The notes below the pieces were generated by a model. The model saw only the letters and a list, made by a program, of their open reading frames with translations, did no database searches and was not told the origin of the DNA. The translations under genes were made by a program, and so were the position numbers. Below, in pieces: positions 9,125-17,093 of a stretch of DNA of 64,000 nucleotides. Source of the stretch: Bacteroides fragilis. Its GTDB lineage: Bacteria; Bacteroidota; Bacteroidia; Bacteroidales; Bacteroidaceae. Location of the stretch: contig NZ_CP018937.1 of assembly GCF_002849695.1 (NCBI RefSeq), positions 2,728,001-2,792,000 on the forward strand, read 5' to 3'. The stretch's first letter is position 1. Every line of letters starts with the position of its first letter.

Positions 9125-10659
9125 CTTTGTTGTTGAATAAGCCTTTTCTTTAACATGCTTATAAGAGTTATCCTTTCATTTTTTGATAAACCAACATAAG
9201 CTAACATACTGAATTCAAATAAGACAACAACAACAATTATCCACAAAAAAGAAATAAAATGCGTTGTAAACGCCCAATGTACAAACAAATATGTAGGAAT
9301 CGACACTAATAATACAACCCAAATACAATGTAACCAAACTTTCAACAAGTAATCAGTAATATTAAACAATAACTGCTGCCTTACGATATATAATCTCGGA
9401 ATAAAAGAAATTGCATAAACCACTATCATTGCAATAATCCCATAATAGGCAGGAAATCCAAGCGAATAGAGAATAATTGTAAATGGCAAAGACAAAAGAG
9501 TTACCCCACCTACATATATCTGATATAATTTTATACGTCCTGTTGCTCTTATCATTTGAGTAATAGGACCCTCAAAAACATTCATTAAAGAATAGATTAA
9601 AATAAGACGGACGAATACAACCATTTCAATCGATACATCTTCATTTCCCAACCATAATCTAAGAAACGAATCTGTAACCAAGATAACCGGCCATGACAAA
9701 AGAAACATCAAAAAAAAAGACAATCTTGAAGATTGAAAGACCAAAGCAACCATTTCTTTTTCTTGTTTTTGGGCATAACGCTTTACTATTTGTGGATTAA
9801 CTGCCATATAAAAGTTTCCTACAAATGAATAAATTGCCATATTTACTTTATCAGAAATAGCTTTCGCAGCATTAACAAGTGGACCAAAATATATATTCAT
9901 AACGATCGACATTCCTTGAGTAACACAAACCCCAGATATAGCACCAAAAAGATTCCATCCAATATATTTCAGAATTTGAGAAAAGATTTTTTTATTCCAA
10001 TAAAATTTAAAAGTACATATATCCTTAAATCGAACAGAACAATAGACTAAATATATTAAAAATATAACTACAGATACCAATAAAGTTAGAAAACCATATA
10101 CTTCTAACTTATCAAAATTAGATCTAACTAAAAGATAAACAATCAATAGCCTTAGCAATGATTCTAATATTCCTACATATGCAAAAACATTCATCTTTTC
10201 ATATGAAACAATCAAAGCACAAAATGGAATTGACAATGTTGAGAAAAAGAAGGAATAAATAGAATACTGATATACGACTAAAGCCGATTGTAACTTATCT
10301 TCTGGAATAACTAAATATGACTCAACAAACCAACCACCTAAAAGTTCTAAAATAAAAATAGTTAGAAGTATAAATAAAAAAAAGCAATAGAATATAACAC
10401 GGAAATAAGATTGTAACTGCTCACTATCCTTACATCCTAGTGCAAAAGAAAAGAAACGCTGTGAAGCTGAAGTCATAGCAGAGTTAAAAAAACTCATTAA
10501 ACCTACAATTCCACCAACAACATTATAAATACCATAATCTTCTACACCTAATACCTTTAAAACAATTCGTACTGTAAAAAAACTAATTCCCATCGTAATT
10601 AGCATCCTTACATAGAGAAATATAGTATTTAATGCTATTTGTTTATTCACGCTATTCAT
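9121..10659 (-). CDS. wzx: Wzx-type oligosaccharide flippase
   Basis: A 512-aa polytopic inner-membrane protein with about 12-14 hydrophobic segments, in the polysaccharide exporter (MOP) superfamily. The N-terminus has RMLITMGISFFTVRIVLKVLGVEDYGIYNVVGG, split here by description: the VLGVEDYGIYNVVGG part (about 34-48) is typical of Wzx/RfbX proteins. It would translocate undecaprenyl-linked repeat units to the periplasm for the Wzy-like polymerase at 3722-4852. It is the first structural gene after the regulators, 123 bp downstream of upxZ. Confidence 0.93.
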   Translation of the reverse strand: MNSVNKQIALNTIFLYVRMLITMGISFFTVRIVLKVLGVEDYGIYNVVGGIVGLMSFFNSAMTSASQRFFSFALGCKDSEQLQSYFRVIFYCFFLFILLTIFILELLGGWFVESYLVIPEDKLQSALVVYQYSIYSFFFSTLSIPFCALIVSYEKMNVFAYVGILESLLRLLIVYLLVRSNFDKLEVYGFLTLLVSVVIFLIYLVYCSVRFKDICTFKFYWNKKIFSQILKYIGWNLFGAISGVCVTQGMSIVMNIYFGPLVNAAKAISDKVNMAIYSFVGNFYMAVNPQIVKRYAQKQEKEMVALVFQSSRLSFFLMFLLSWPVILVTDSFLRLWLGNEDVSIEMVVFVRLILIYSLMNVFEGPITQMIRATGRIKLYQIYVGGVTLLSLPFTIILYSLGFPAYYGIIAMIVVYAISFIPRLYIVRQQLLFNITDYLLKVWLHCIWVVLLVSIPTYLFVHWAFTTHFISFLWIIVVVVLFEFSMLAYVGLSKNERITLISMLKKRLIQQQR

Positions 10660-10782
10660 AGTCTTGTCGATTTAACTTTTGCATTAGCAAAGAGCTTTCT
10701 CAGATATATACTATTATTCTAAAAAAAATTGATTTCAAAGATTTATCCCATAAAAGAAGCAGGAATCTACAATATAATTCTG

Positions 10783-11265
10783 TCATTCCTCATTTATATA
10801 AGGATATGGATTTTTTTCTAAATTGACTAATCTTTCTAAAGCTTCAGTTTCTTCCTCCGATAATTTACGAGATTTCCAACTATCGAGTATCTCATGTGCC
10901 TCTTTAGCTAGTTCTTCATCAAAAACTTCCGCATAACAAGCTACTAACAATTGACATTTCAACAGAGAAGTAGAAAGTTTATCTATAATTGCCCAACAGC
11001 GGTCAAGCACAGATTGAATTTTCTCTTCTTTATCACCGTGATTATATATCGTAGCGTTATACCCTGTTAACAATGCAATACAAAGAGAAGCTTCCTCCTC
11101 TATAGTATTTCCATGCAATGTGACAAGTTGTTCACATTGGCGATATACATCGGTATTGAGTTGACGGAAACGGTCGGAGTAGATGGGCTCCCCATCCAAA
11201 CCTAAATGGAGAAGTTCGTGCGAAACAGCGCACAAAGAATCGATTTCTGATTGCAAAGACAACAT
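10783..11265 (-). CDS. upxZ: UpxZ family transcription antitermination antagonist
   Basis: A 160-aa cytoplasmic protein matching the UpxZ family that follows upxY in Bacteroides capsule loci. The N-terminus (LQSEIDSLCAVSHELLHLGLDGEPIYSDRF) is given here only by its halves: SEIDSLCAVSHELLHLG at about 6-22 and DGEPIYSDRF at about 24-33. Family members block the UpxY proteins of other capsule loci so that one capsule dominates (known for B. fragilis). Located 60 bp after upxY, in the expected order. Mostly helical and acidic, with no membrane segments. Confidence 0.9.
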   Translation of the reverse strand: MLSLQSEIDSLCAVSHELLHLGLDGEPIYSDRFRQLNTDVYRQCEQLVTLHGNTIEEEASLCIALLTGYNATIYNHGDKEEKIQSVLDRCWAIIDKLSTSLLKCQLLVACYAEVFDEELAKEAHEILDSWKSRKLSEEETEALERLVNLEKNPYPYINEE

Positions 11266-11325
11266 ATTAGTTTATTTACGATTAGACAATTTACAAATTA
11301 CGATTGAAATACGAACCGCAGAGTT

Positions 11326-11865
11326 TTAATTCTTTATTAGCTCGATTAAAGAGGGATGAATGAAGGCTGTGGCAACCGCCATAACCCCCTGGATGGAAAC
11401 CACCACACGGCGGTCACCTTTAATACGGACAAACTCACCCTCGACACCCTCAAAGATGCCACCGGTGACACGAACACGGTCTCCCTTCTTCATGGAAACG
11501 GCGGAAGGGTCCAGATAAACAACCTGTTCATCGTAATTACCGGCAACAGCTATAAAACTACGCATCTGGACTTCAGGAATGGTAATGGGCTGACAGCTCT
11601 CACGGTCCATGATATAACGAATGGGAAGAGAAGCGCCGACAGTGGATTTCATTTCGTCAACCTCACTGCGGGTAGCATAAACAAAAACCAGGTTGTGAAC
11701 AACAGGAACCAATTTACGGATCTTACGCTCACCACGGAATACGTATTCATAGCGCATGGGAAGAAAATTCTTCACTCCACGGGAGTCCAGGTATTCCTTA
11801 AAGGCAAGCTCACGACTATAGGTGATACGAAGGGCGTACCAGGATTTATCAATACTCTTGTTCAC
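11326..11865 (-). CDS. upxY: UpxY family NusG-like transcription antiterminator
   Basis: A 179-aa NusG paralogue that prevents premature termination in the leader of its own capsule operon. The NGN domain covers about residues 8-100 (SWYALRITYSRELAFKEYL, then FVYATRSEVDEM). A C-terminal KOW-like segment (KKGDRVRVTGGIFEGVEGEF) spans about 128-150. It is the first gene of the capsule operon, as usual. UpxY family members act in cis on the 5' leader (known), and about 220 bp of leader is present between it and the invertible promoter. Start chosen at the ATG at 11865, giving the conserved WYAL near the N-terminus. Confidence 0.93.
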   Translation of the reverse strand: MNKSIDKSWYALRITYSRELAFKEYLDSRGVKNFLPMRYEYVFRGERKIRKLVPVVHNLVFVYATRSEVDEMKSTVGASLPIRYIMDRESCQPITIPEVQMRSFIAVAGNYDEQVVYLDPSAVSMKKGDRVRVTGGIFEGVEGEFVRIKGDRRVVVSIQGVMAVATAFIHPSLIELIKN

Positions 11866-12085
11866 GAAAGGATATGATTGGGGGACACCGGGGTAGTGAA
11901 ATACCTTCCGGTCAAGTTTACTAATTCTATTATTTGCCTTGCAGCGTATATCATTTCATCAGGTACTCCCCTATCGCAGGAGAGACGGTTTGAAAAGGGA
12001 TTCAGAGCAAAAAAGACCATCTTCACAAAGAAGCAGGGAATTTTTGATCTTAGATTTTGTAAACAAGCGTATTATGAAGCAGAAA
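11866..12085 (-). promoter_or_regulatory. Capsule operon 5' leader (UpxY target region)
   Basis: About 220 bp between the left inverted repeat and upxY. No convincing gene is seen here; short open stretches are AT-rich and lack family features. UpxY proteins are known to act within such leaders, so this is the likely antitermination region. No specific terminator or UpxY-binding motif could be identified by eye. Confidence 0.5.
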
Positions 12086-12106
12086 TGTTTCAATAGACGT
12101 TCGTTT
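12086..12106. repeat. Left inverted repeat of invertible capsule promoter
   Basis: 21-bp perfect inverted repeat with 12298-12318. It contains AGACGTTCGT (12095-12104), which fits the ARACGTWCGT consensus recalled for Mpi-inverted capsule promoters of B. fragilis. Confidence 0.93.
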
Positions 12107-12297
12107 TTTGAAACACCTTTTTTGTAAATAAATCAAAAGTATCAGACAAACAAAATCAGACAGATAATAAATAGTTTTTTATTAATTCATAAACAACTAT
12201 ATATTAGTGCATTAATGTAATAAGTGAAAGAGGAATATTATTTTTTTTATTAAACATTTTGTAGTTCTAAAAATACCCTCTATCTTTGCGTTCAATT
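12107..12297. promoter_or_regulatory. Invertible promoter segment (capsule phase variation), OFF orientation
   Basis: A 191-bp AT-rich segment between perfect 21-bp inverted repeats, just upstream of the capsule operon. It contains one full-consensus Bacteroides promoter, TTTG (12258-12261), 19-bp spacer, TATCTTTG (12281-12288), reading rightward, away from upxY. On the other strand only an isolated TACTTTTG (12141-12134) is seen, without a TTTG at proper distance. After inversion by a Mpi-type serine invertase (encoded elsewhere) the promoter would face upxY. As sequenced, the operon should be OFF. Confidence 0.88.
12258..12288 (+). promoter_or_regulatory. Consensus Bacteroides promoter inside the invertible segment
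   Basis: -33 TTTG at 12258-12261, 19-bp spacer, -7 TATCTTTG at 12281-12288. It currently reads toward the small gene at 12481. Confidence 0.85.
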
Positions 12298-12318
12298 AAA
12301 CGAACGTCTATTGAAACA
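12298..12318. repeat. Right inverted repeat of invertible capsule promoter
   Basis: Perfect reverse complement of 12086-12106. It carries the ACGAACGTCT half of the recognised inversion site. Confidence 0.93.
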
Positions 12319-12402
12319 CTCACATTTCCATCCCATATCAAACTATATATCAAATATTTAACCCACGAAAGAACGTTCATTTTTTCTTTAATTTCACATT
12401 TA

Positions 12403-12434
12403 CTTGTCCGCTGAGAGATTCCTTTCTACCTTTG
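12403..12434 (+). promoter_or_regulatory. Probable fixed promoter of the 12481 gene
   Basis: CTTG (12403-12406), 20-bp spacer, TACCTTTG (12427-12434), about 46 bp before the ATG at 12481. The -33 box is one base off consensus. It lies outside the invertible segment, so this gene should be transcribed in both orientations. Confidence 0.6.
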
Positions 12435-12480
12435 CAACACATTAACACAAATTAGTTTTTTAATAAAATAAAAATCACAA

Positions 12481-12879
12481 TGAAGAAACAAAAAGTAGTA
12501 TTTCAAGCCGTAGACAAAAGTGTAAAAAAACGCTATTAGCAAACCGCAATCAACTATTACAGAAATAGTTAAAGAAACAAGAGGCAGAAAGAAAGGAATA
12601 CCGATACGTGGAATAATTTCGCATAAAGAAGAACTTATCAAAGCGTTGATAGAATCCTACATAGAGGATGCGAATATACAAAATATCAATACATGTCAGG
12701 CTTCACTCGCACGCTACATCAATGAAAAAAGACTAATCGGAAATATTAAAAACGGAGTATTTAAACCATTATCCATCAGTTCAATATTAGTCTATATCAG
12801 CAGCATTTGGGAAGAAATGGAAAAAGACAAACCGCACAAAGCCATCATCCGCAAAAATACGCACAATGAATTATCATAA
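12481..12879 (+). pseudogene. Small basic protein gene interrupted in an A7 run
   Basis: Reading starts at ATG 12481 (MKKQKVVFQAVDKSVKK) and hits TAG after 19 codons, just past an A7 tract (about 12525-12531). Skipping one base puts the reading in a frame open to TAA at 12877-12879, giving about 132 aa with an RGRKKG AT-hook-like basic motif near residue 37 and a helical C-terminal half. A6 instead of A7 would make one continuous protein. This may be a decayed gene, a phase-variable or slippage-corrected gene, or a homopolymer error. The family is not recognised. A promoter lies directly upstream. Confidence 0.6.
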
Positions 12880-12946
12880 TCCGTCTTACATGAAGCGCCC
12901 CCTATCTTCGTGGCGATAACATTTTATCAACTTAAAAAATATACGT

Positions 12947-13294
12947 ATGAAACGAAAAAAAAGACCGGCATCACAGAGTGAAGCCATGAAACTGAGATGG
13001 AAGAAACGGATTGTCTTTGAGAAAGGATATACCGAACAATGTGCCGAATGGATGGCAGAGCGTCTGGAAGCATTAACAGACCACCTGCAATACGGGCACG
13101 CAGTTATTGCTTATCAGAAGCAGAACGGAGACTTCAGGCTGGTGAAGGCGACACTGATCTATTACGAAGCGGAATTCCACAAGAAGTATGATCCCACAAA
13201 AATAGAAGGCGCCGTAGTCTACTGGAATGTGGACGAACAGCGGTGGACAACGTTCCAGGTGGAGAACTTCATGGAATGGAGGCCGATGGCATAG
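12947..13294 (+). CDS. SH3-beta-barrel-like small protein
   Basis: A 115-aa protein with a basic N-terminus (MKRKKRPASQSEAMKLRWKK, residues 1-20) and a compact core ending YWNVDEQRWTTFQVENFMEW. It resembles small SH3-fold proteins common in Bacteroides genomes; the family call is from general appearance. No signal peptide. The start is the only ATG in the right place, 67 bp after the preceding gene. Function unknown; the basic tail suggests nucleic-acid contact, which is inference. Confidence 0.6.
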   Translation: MKRKKRPASQSEAMKLRWKKRIVFEKGYTEQCAEWMAERLEALTDHLQYGHAVIAYQKQNGDFRLVKATLIYYEAEFHKKYDPTKIEGAVVYWNVDEQRWTTFQVENFMEWRPMA

Positions 13295-13435
13295 GGTGGG
13301 CACCACAGAATTACACGGATTTTCACAGATGAATTATTTCTATTTTGAGGAATCAAGTGAAAACGTCTTTGGGAATCCGGGGTAATTTGTGATGAATGTT
13401 TTATTGAAAGTACAAACGATTAATTTGAAAATACA

Positions 13436-13972
13436 ATGGCAATAGCATACGACGGGATCAACTATTTCCCGATGGGCGTAAACTTCATGGAAGAGAACGC
13501 AATGGAAGTGATAGAGGCAAAATACGGAATCAAAGGCCCCGCAATCGTACTGAAGCTCCTTTGCAAAATATACAAGGAGGGATACTTCATACGGTGGGAT
13601 GAGGAGCAGTGCCTGATCTTTGCCAACAAGGCAGGAAGGGAAGTGCAGGCCGAGGAGGTGCAGGGAATTATCGAAATTCTCTTTATCAAAGGGATACTGG
13701 ACAGAAACAGTTATCTGGAAAACGGAATACTGACTTCAGAAAACATACAAAAGGTATGGCTGGAGGCAACGAAGCGAAGGAAGAGAGAACTGTCGGAACT
13801 CCCCTACCTGATAGTAAAAACGGAAAAGGAAAACGGAAAACCCGATACTCCTTCTATAACACAGGAAATTCAGCAACCGGAGCTGTTCAAAGGGGAAAAA
13901 ACACCTGTTAACCCGAAAAATGTAGTACATCATGTAGCCGTTGACGCAAAAAATGCATGCAATTCCGGATAA
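13436..13972 (+). CDS. DUF4373 (Lin1244/Lin1753-like) domain protein, N-terminal part
   Basis: 178 aa opening with DGINYFPMGVNFMEENAME and KYGIKGPAIVLKLLCKIYKEGY, the signature of the DUF4373 N-terminal domain also found in phage- and plasmid-derived replication-like proteins. The sequence stops at TAA 13970-13972 at the beginning of an AAAGT repeat. The usual conserved C-terminal part (HNYPGL ... WRLIANTCWSDIGAKGRYLIAAL) lies downstream in another frame (14107-14313). The pair looks like one gene broken by a frameshift near the A6 run at about 13948-13953 plus the repeat. Function unknown. Confidence 0.75.
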   Translation: MAIAYDGINYFPMGVNFMEENAMEVIEAKYGIKGPAIVLKLLCKIYKEGYFIRWDEEQCLIFANKAGREVQAEEVQGIIEILFIKGILDRNSYLENGILTSENIQKVWLEATKRRKRELSELPYLIVKTEKENGKPDTPSITQEIQQPELFKGEKTPVNPKNVVHHVAVDAKNACNSG

Positions 13973-14014
13973 AGTAAAGTAAAGTAAAGGAAAGTAAAGC
14001 AAAGGAAAATAAAG
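13971..14014 (+). repeat. AAAGT/AAAGG pentanucleotide tandem repeat
   Basis: Eight near-identical pentamers (aaagt x3, aaagg, aaagt, aaagc, aaagg, aaaat) follow the stop of the DUF4373 N-terminal part. A 5-bp unit changes reading frame with each gain or loss. The stop at 13970-13972 sits at the repeat edge, so copy number alone would not rejoin the two halves. Confidence 0.85.
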
Positions 14015-14106
14015 AATTACCCCCCTCAGCTCCCCCCGAGGGGAAGGAGGAAGAAAGGAAGGAGGATTCCGCTTCTCTTCCGATACCGAGATACGCCTTC
14101 AATACG

Positions 14107-14313
14107 ATGACACACAATTATCCGGGACTGATGGACACGCTGAAGAGATTGAGCATTACCGACACCGGGGAAGTAAACTCCATACTCAGGCTGTCGGACT
14201 ATGGAAGGAAGGGAACGACGGTGTGGCGGCTGATTGCCAACACTTGCTGGAGTGACATAGGGGCAAAAGGAAGGTATCTGATAGCGGCGCTAAACAAGGC
14301 GAAAAGGAAATAA
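14107..14313 (+). pseudogene. DUF4373 protein C-terminal part, out of frame
   Basis: 68 codons from an ATG at 14107: MTHNYPGLMDTLKRL, then WRLIANTCWSDIGAKGRY. The same frame is open leftward to 13978 with sensible coding (PPSAPPEGKEEERKEDSA), indicating a natural fusion to the upstream domain. Most likely the detached end of the 13436 gene rather than an independent gene. Confidence 0.6.
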
Positions 14314-14501
14314 ACAGATAGTGCAAGTCCTCTGTGTATAGTTGACAAAAAAGCAAGTATCCAGACTTTTGGTCTGAAAGGGATTCAGTGAAACAAAGAA
14401 GCAAAGAGCGTACTTAAAAAACTAAAACACAGCGCTTTTAATGTACAAGATTCCTGTCGGTAAAAGCTTTGCTTTAACACAGAGTTAAAGTTTGTTCTTT
14501 G

Positions 14502-14549
14502 GATGCAAATAACAAGTGTTTTACGTGCAAAAGACTTGTTATTTGCATC
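14502..14549. terminator. Long perfect hairpin in a 340-bp gene-free gap
   Basis: 16-bp perfect arms (14502-14517 and 14534-14549) with a further TTTT/AAAA pairing in the loop. It lies between the plus-strand DUF4373 remnant and the convergent ferredoxin gene. No T tract follows on either side, so termination is only one reading; a mobile-element end or protein-binding dyad is possible. A smaller hairpin (CTTTAAC / GTTAAAG, 14472-14490) lies just left. Nothing else is seen in 14314-14657. Confidence 0.45.
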
Positions 14550-14657
14550 TAAGAATAAAATGACCGGAAGAGGGCGTTAACAATGTTAATGAAGAGCACT
14601 GATACACCCAACCGGAAAATGAGGAAATTAAGATTAAAAGTCAGTGCTCCGACCTTT

Positions 14658-15494
14658 TTAAAGCAATGTACAAGGATCTTTCTGCTTAACAAAGCATTGT
14701 GACAGCAGTACGGCAAACGGAGTATCGTATACTCTTGCTTTCTGAGGACACCCCTTTACACAGGCACAGCATTTAATGCAGCGTTCGGCATCCGTATTCA
14801 ACTCGTCACCTTTTATAATGGCACTCACGGGACACATCTTCGCACATGCACCACAATGAGTACACAAGGATTCATCTTCTACCCAAGGAGTACGCGGAAG
14901 TGGGACACCGCTCTTACGCAAAGCAATCACCTTTCGCAAAAAACGGAACAGCGGAAAGAAAGGCTGGCGCGGACGCCGGATTTTACGGACATCCACTGCA
15001 TACAGCTTCTCCGGCTCGGCAGCAGATGCTATTTTATCCGAGATCTGCTTTCCAAAATCAGCTGCCAAAGTAAGATCACGTTCATCAGGACGTCCGGCAG
15101 CTACGGGATATTTCTCTGTACTATATGAATGTTCTCCAATGAAGGTTGCACCGGCAATCACCTTAAATCCCTGTTGAATAGCCCAATAATCAAGTTCCAT
15201 CAACGATTTTTCATAAGCGCGATTACCATATACCACCACGATAACTGCCGGAGTATTATTTCCACGTACACTTGCCAGACGATCCATGGCCAAAGGAGCC
15301 ACACGCCCTCCATATACAGGTACGACAATAATGGCTAACGCAGATTCGGTAATTACTAAATCCTGAGCTGCCTGTTGTGTTAAATTCGTGTTTATCACAT
15401 TTGTTATTCCAGTTCCACGAACAATTGCCTCTCCAACTTGTTTTGAGGTGTGGGTAGGCGAGAAATAAATCAGATGGACTTCGTTTGCTGTCAT
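14658..15494 (-). CDS. EFR1-type flavodoxin plus 4Fe-4S ferredoxin protein
   Basis: A 278-aa cytoplasmic electron-transfer protein. The N-terminal flavodoxin-like domain (about 5-160) opens VHLIYFSPTHTSKQV, an FMN-phosphate loop. The C-terminal part has two 4Fe-4S clusters, CTHCGACAKMCPVSA (about 213-227) and CIKCCACVKGCPQKA (about 239-253). This architecture is the EFR1 family of Bacteroidales and Clostridia. Redox partner unknown. Its promoter would lie at the putative left junction of the conjugative transposon (TAACTTTG on the minus strand at 15523-15516), so insertion may have changed its expression. Confidence 0.9.
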   Translation of the reverse strand: MTANEVHLIYFSPTHTSKQVGEAIVRGTGITNVINTNLTQQAAQDLVITESALAIIVVPVYGGRVAPLAMDRLASVRGNNTPAVIVVVYGNRAYEKSLMELDYWAIQQGFKVIAGATFIGEHSYSTEKYPVAAGRPDERDLTLAADFGKQISDKIASAAEPEKLYAVDVRKIRRPRQPFFPLFRFLRKVIALRKSGVPLPRTPWVEDESLCTHCGACAKMCPVSAIIKGDELNTDAERCIKCCACVKGCPQKARVYDTPFAVLLSQCFVKQKDPCTLL

Positions 15495-15514
15495 AATAGT
15501 TATGTTTTTATATT

Positions 15515-15524
15515 ACAAAGTTAC
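15515..15524. other. Candidate attL core of the conjugative transposon
   Basis: ACAAAGTTAC, read on the minus strand as GTAACTTTGT, matches the CTnDOT core GTANNTTTGC (from memory) at nine of ten fixed and free positions. It lies about 320 bp outside int, a plausible distance for attL. It also coincides with the -7 box of the flanking ferredoxin gene, which lacks a correctly spaced -33 box on the element side. The right end is not in the window, so the junction is unproven. Confidence 0.35.
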
Positions 15525-15844
15525 TACAAAAAAGTGAAATGCGGAAAGATATAGTGATAGAATTGAGTTACAGGGGTTTCAGTTGTACTTCCGATTATTC
15601 GTGAAGCCATCGCAATCACCGCTGAAGCCAAATCAGGACGCCGCTACGTTACTTGTCCGTAACCATACCCAAAAGGGCGACAAACGGACACGGATGGCGA
15701 AACAAGACGTTAAGGATTAGTGAGTTACTGACAACCCACGCAACAAATCCGGTTACGGAAAAAGATTGCGCCGTTCCTCCCCGTTTTGCGTACCGACACC
15801 GGACTCTTCACCAACTAATTTTGAACCTAAAAAAATTAAGGACG

Positions 15845-17080
15845 ATGAAGAGTACATTTTCAGTAATCTACTACCTCAAGCGTCAGGTAGTGAAAAAGGA
15901 CGGGACAGTACCCGTCATGGGACGCATCACGGTGGACGGCAGCCAGACGCAGTTCAGCTGCAAGCTGACCGTCGATCCCAAGCTGTGGGACACCAAAGGG
16001 GGACGTGTCACGGGCAGAAGCTCGGCGGCACTCGAAACGAACCGCATGCTCGACAAGATGCGTGTGCGTATCAACAAACACTATCAGGAAATCATGGAGC
16101 GTGACAACTTTGTCACGGCGGAGAAGGTCAAGAACGCCTTTCTCGGACTGGAACACCGCTACCACACGCTGATGCAGGTGTTCCGCCAGCACAACGAGGA
16201 CTACGAGAAACAGGTGGAGGCCGGCATGAAAGCCAAAGGCACGCTCTTGAAGTACAGGACCGTTTACAAGCACCTGCAAGAGTTCCTCACCATCCGCTAC
16301 CGCGTGAAGGATATTGCACTGAAAGAGCTTACGCCCGCCTTCATCTCCGACTTTGAGATGTTCCTGCGCACGGACAAGCACTGCTGCACCAATACCGTGT
16401 GGCTGTATGTCTGCCCCTTGCGGACGATGGTGTTCATCGCCATCAACAACGAGTGGCTCACACGCGACCCGTTCCGGGAGTACGAAATCAAGAAGGAGGA
16501 AACCACACGCAGTTTCCTGACGAAAGAGGAAATCCGGCTGCTGATGGAGGGCAGGCTGAAAAACGCCAAGCAGGAGCTTTACCGCGACCTCTACCTGTTC
16601 TGCGCCTTCACGGGCTTGTCGTTCGCCGACATGCGCAACCTGACGGAAGAGAACATCCATACCTACTTCGACGAACACGAGTGGATAAACATCAACCGCC
16701 AGAAGACGGGCGTGGTGTCCAATATCCGCCTGCTCGACATCGCAAAGCGCATCATCGACAAATACCGGGGACTGTGCGGGAACGGCAGGATTTTCCCCGT
16801 TCCCCACTACAACACGTGCCTTGCCGGAATCCGTTCCGTTGCCAAGCGTTGCGGCATCACCAAGCATATCACGTGGCATCAGAGCCGCCACACGGCAGCT
16901 ACGACGGTGTTCCTCTCCAACGGCGTACCCATTGAAACGGTGAGTTCCATGCTGGGACACAAGAGCATAAAAACGACGCAGATATACGCAAAAATCACCA
17001 AAGAGAAGCTCAACCAAGACATGGAGAACCTTGCCGCAAGGTTGAACGGCATCGAGGAATTTGCAGGTTGCACCATCTAA
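15845..17080 (+). CDS. int: IntDOT-like tyrosine recombinase (integrase)
   Basis: A 411-aa integrase that joins and excises the element. The ATG at 15845 gives MKSTFSVIYYLKRQ, the known IntDOT-type start and length; upstream in-frame codons are not used. Catalytic positions fit IntDOT: R247, K287, H345, R348, H372 by my count and nucleophile Y381, with S259 in TGLSFAD where most tyrosine recombinases have Arg. IntDOT tolerates mismatches in the 5-7 bp overlap between cleavage sites (known). The residues before aa 150 are the arm-binding and core-binding domains. It is followed 13 bp later by orf2. Confidence 0.97.
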   Translation: MKSTFSVIYYLKRQVVKKDGTVPVMGRITVDGSQTQFSCKLTVDPKLWDTKGGRVTGRSSAALETNRMLDKMRVRINKHYQEIMERDNFVTAEKVKNAFLGLEHRYHTLMQVFRQHNEDYEKQVEAGMKAKGTLLKYRTVYKHLQEFLTIRYRVKDIALKELTPAFISDFEMFLRTDKHCCTNTVWLYVCPLRTMVFIAINNEWLTRDPFREYEIKKEETTRSFLTKEEIRLLMEGRLKNAKQELYRDLYLFCAFTGLSFADMRNLTEENIHTYFDEHEWININRQKTGVVSNIRLLDIAKRIIDKYRGLCGNGRIFPVPHYNTCLAGIRSVAKRCGITKHITWHQSRHTAATTVFLSNGVPIETVSSMLGHKSIKTTQIYAKITKEKLNQDMENLAARLNGIEEFAGCTI

Positions 17081-17093
17081 AAACAGAGAAGCC

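Noticed and set aside
12134..12141. TACTTTTG on the minus strand as a capsule-facing promoter
   Set aside because: No TTTG at 19-21 bp upstream; the nearest CAAA blocks are 5-9 bp away.
13971..14014. CRISPR-like array
   Set aside because: Five-base units with no spacers; a simple microsatellite.
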